A DNA stretch of 5,435 nucleotides from Syntrophaceae bacterium UBA4778 (GTDB lineage: Bacteria > Desulfobacterota > Syntrophia > Syntrophales > UBA4778), in the NCBI GenBank assembly GCA_002403175.1, contig DHHG01000039.1, positions 1 through 5,435 of the forward strand, given 5' to 3'. Made by a program: the position numbers and the translations under genes. Within the stretch, counting starts at the first letter, position 1; every line of letters begins with the position of its first letter. Under the pieces are notes generated by a model, which was not told where the DNA came from, did no database searches, and was given only the letters and a program-made list of their open reading frames with translations. Shown one piece after another: positions 4,525 to 5,435 of this stretch.

Positions 4525-5435
4525 TTACCCTTCCTCTCCCAACTCAATCTCATCCGGTTCCCCGGATAGTGCCCCCTCCTTTGCCGGAAGCAGATGCTTC
4601 GGCAGAAAGGCCATACCCGCAATGAGAGTCGGAATGACGGCACTGGCAATGACTGCCGCCATCAGATAAGAGTACTGCTCTTTTGTAATGATGCCATGCG
4701 TAAAACCATACAAGGCCGCGATGATACCGAAGGTCAAGCCTGTCGACATCAGCAGCGTATAATACCAGCGTTCGTTTCGCTCCTGCCTGAACAAGGAAAT
4801 AACAGGAAAGAGCCCGAACACTTTGGATGCTATTTTGCAGGTCAGCAGGATTATGATCGTAAGGGGCGCTGCATAAAGAGCGGATATGGAAACCAGGGAA
4901 CCCGCTCTTAAAAAATAAAAAGGCGTAAGGAACCCCACTGTTAACGTTCGGAGCCGTCGTATCCAGAGCAAATCCCGACCGGCATTTCCGGCAAGTACCA
5001 TTCCGGCGAGATAGGAAGGCAGAACGGCCTCACTCTCCGCCCATAACGCCAGGGCACCGAGGCTAAAGAGCACCAGCAGTATCCACTTGGTCCGGATCGC
5101 CGCTGTCCGGAAAGCGTAAAGACGGGTCAACTCGCCTGTCAAATGGGGCAGAATCCAAAGGACAACAGCAGATGCTAAAATAAAAATAACGGTTTTATAT
5201 GTAAAGGGAGCAAATATTAGGCCGAGGGCAATAACAGAGCTGAAATCATTTATAAAGCTGGAACCGAGGATTCCTTTGCCAAAAGCAGTCTGATTGAAAC
5301 CGGTTTCCAGCATAACCGAATATATAACCGCCATCGAGGTGGTGGAAAGAACAATTCCGGAAAGCAAGCTGGACCTGGCATTCCAGCCAAGGACATAATA
5401 AGAAAGCGCAGCGCAGGCGAGAAAAGGTAGAAAAA
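4525..5435 (-). CDS. CPA2-type cation:proton antiporter (Na+/H+ exchanger family), 5' end outside window
   Basis: The frame is open from the right edge to the stop at 4525, giving 302 residues of the C-terminal part. A TTG inside the frame at 5367 is not a start: 22 further codons encode transmembrane sequence (FLPFLACAALSYYVLGW). Seen: about nine to ten hydrophobic segments, the STTSMAVIYSVMLETG helix (30-45 of the fragment), FINDFSSVIALGL (60-72) with an Asn-Asp pair at the position of the family's ion-binding carboxylates, PFYFLRAGSLVSI, and STGLTFGIIAALYGFTHGII followed by ASAVIPTLIAG. A short acidic cytoplasmic tail (GEPDEIELGEEG) ends the protein. There is no RCK/TrkA-N domain, unlike Kef proteins. 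Inferred role: inner-membrane exchange of Na+ or K+ for protons in pH or salt homeostasis; the ion cannot be assigned. Convergent with ppsR. Confidence 0.92.
   Translation of the reverse strand, partial: FLPFLACAALSYYVLGWNARSSLLSGIVLSTTSMAVIYSVMLETGFNQTAFGKGILGSSFINDFSSVIALGLIFAPFTYKTVIFILASAVVLWILPHLTGELTRLYAFRTAAIRTKWILLVLFSLGALALWAESEAVLPSYLAGMVLAGNAGRDLLWIRRLRTLTVGFLTPFYFLRAGSLVSISALYAAPLTIIILLTCKIASKVFGLFPVISLFRQERNERWYYTLLMSTGLTFGIIAALYGFTHGIITKEQYSYLMAAVIASAVIPTLIAGMAFLPKHLLPAKEGALSGEPDEIELGEEG

Noticed and set aside
4594..4911. 105-codon plus-strand open frame antisense to the antiporter
   Set aside because: Composition (rich in Arg, Gln, Gly) and position opposite transmembrane codons mark it as a shadow; no start signals.
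5365..5367. TTG as start codon of the antiporter
   Set aside because: The frame is open upstream to the window edge and those codons encode another membrane helix typical of the family, so the gene simply continues outside the window.

Overview
The window reads as ordinary chromosomal housekeeping DNA from a Gram-negative bacterium of moderate GC content. The protein sequences look most like Deltaproteobacteria/Desulfobacterota (Geobacter- or Syntrophus-like). This placement rests on the feel of the protein families (a short YchF-like P-loop protein, a 66-residue CspA, a proteobacterial-type PEP synthase regulator, a Tex with a basic tail) and is an inference, not a computed result. No mobile element, rRNA, tRNA, CRISPR array or phage gene is visible.

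Layout, left to right. (1) 1-439, minus strand: the N-terminal 146 codons of a YchF/Obg-like P-loop NTPase, cut by the window edge. (2) 440-663: its leader, with a long AT-rich hairpin just before the ribosome binding site, followed by the intrinsic terminator of the next gene. (3) 664-864, minus: a CspA-family cold-shock protein. (4) 865-1165: a 301-base gene-free stretch holding a near-consensus sigma-70 promoter and then a strong intrinsic-terminator hairpin with eight Ts, both pointing toward the csp gene. It is either an attenuated csp leader of about 168 nt or a small RNA of about 110 nt. (5) 1166-3445, minus: Tex, the S1-domain transcription accessory/RNA-binding protein. (6) 3446-3677: divergent control region with a candidate promoter for each side. 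(7) 3678-4499, plus: PpsR, the bifunctional kinase/phosphorylase that switches PEP synthase off and on. The longer frame opening at 3585 is not the real start. (8) 4525-5435, minus: most of a CPA2-type cation:proton antiporter, whose frame stays open through the right edge.

The genes do not form one pathway. tex, csp and the ychF-like gene are co-oriented and all concern nucleic acid or translation, but strong terminators separate them. ppsR is divergent from tex and convergent with the antiporter. The part most worth following up is the csp leader: promoter, possible 12-codon leader peptide, terminator hairpin and an SD sequence, arranged as a regulated attenuator would be. Known CspA-family proteins can act as antiterminators, so autoregulation is a natural but untested hypothesis.
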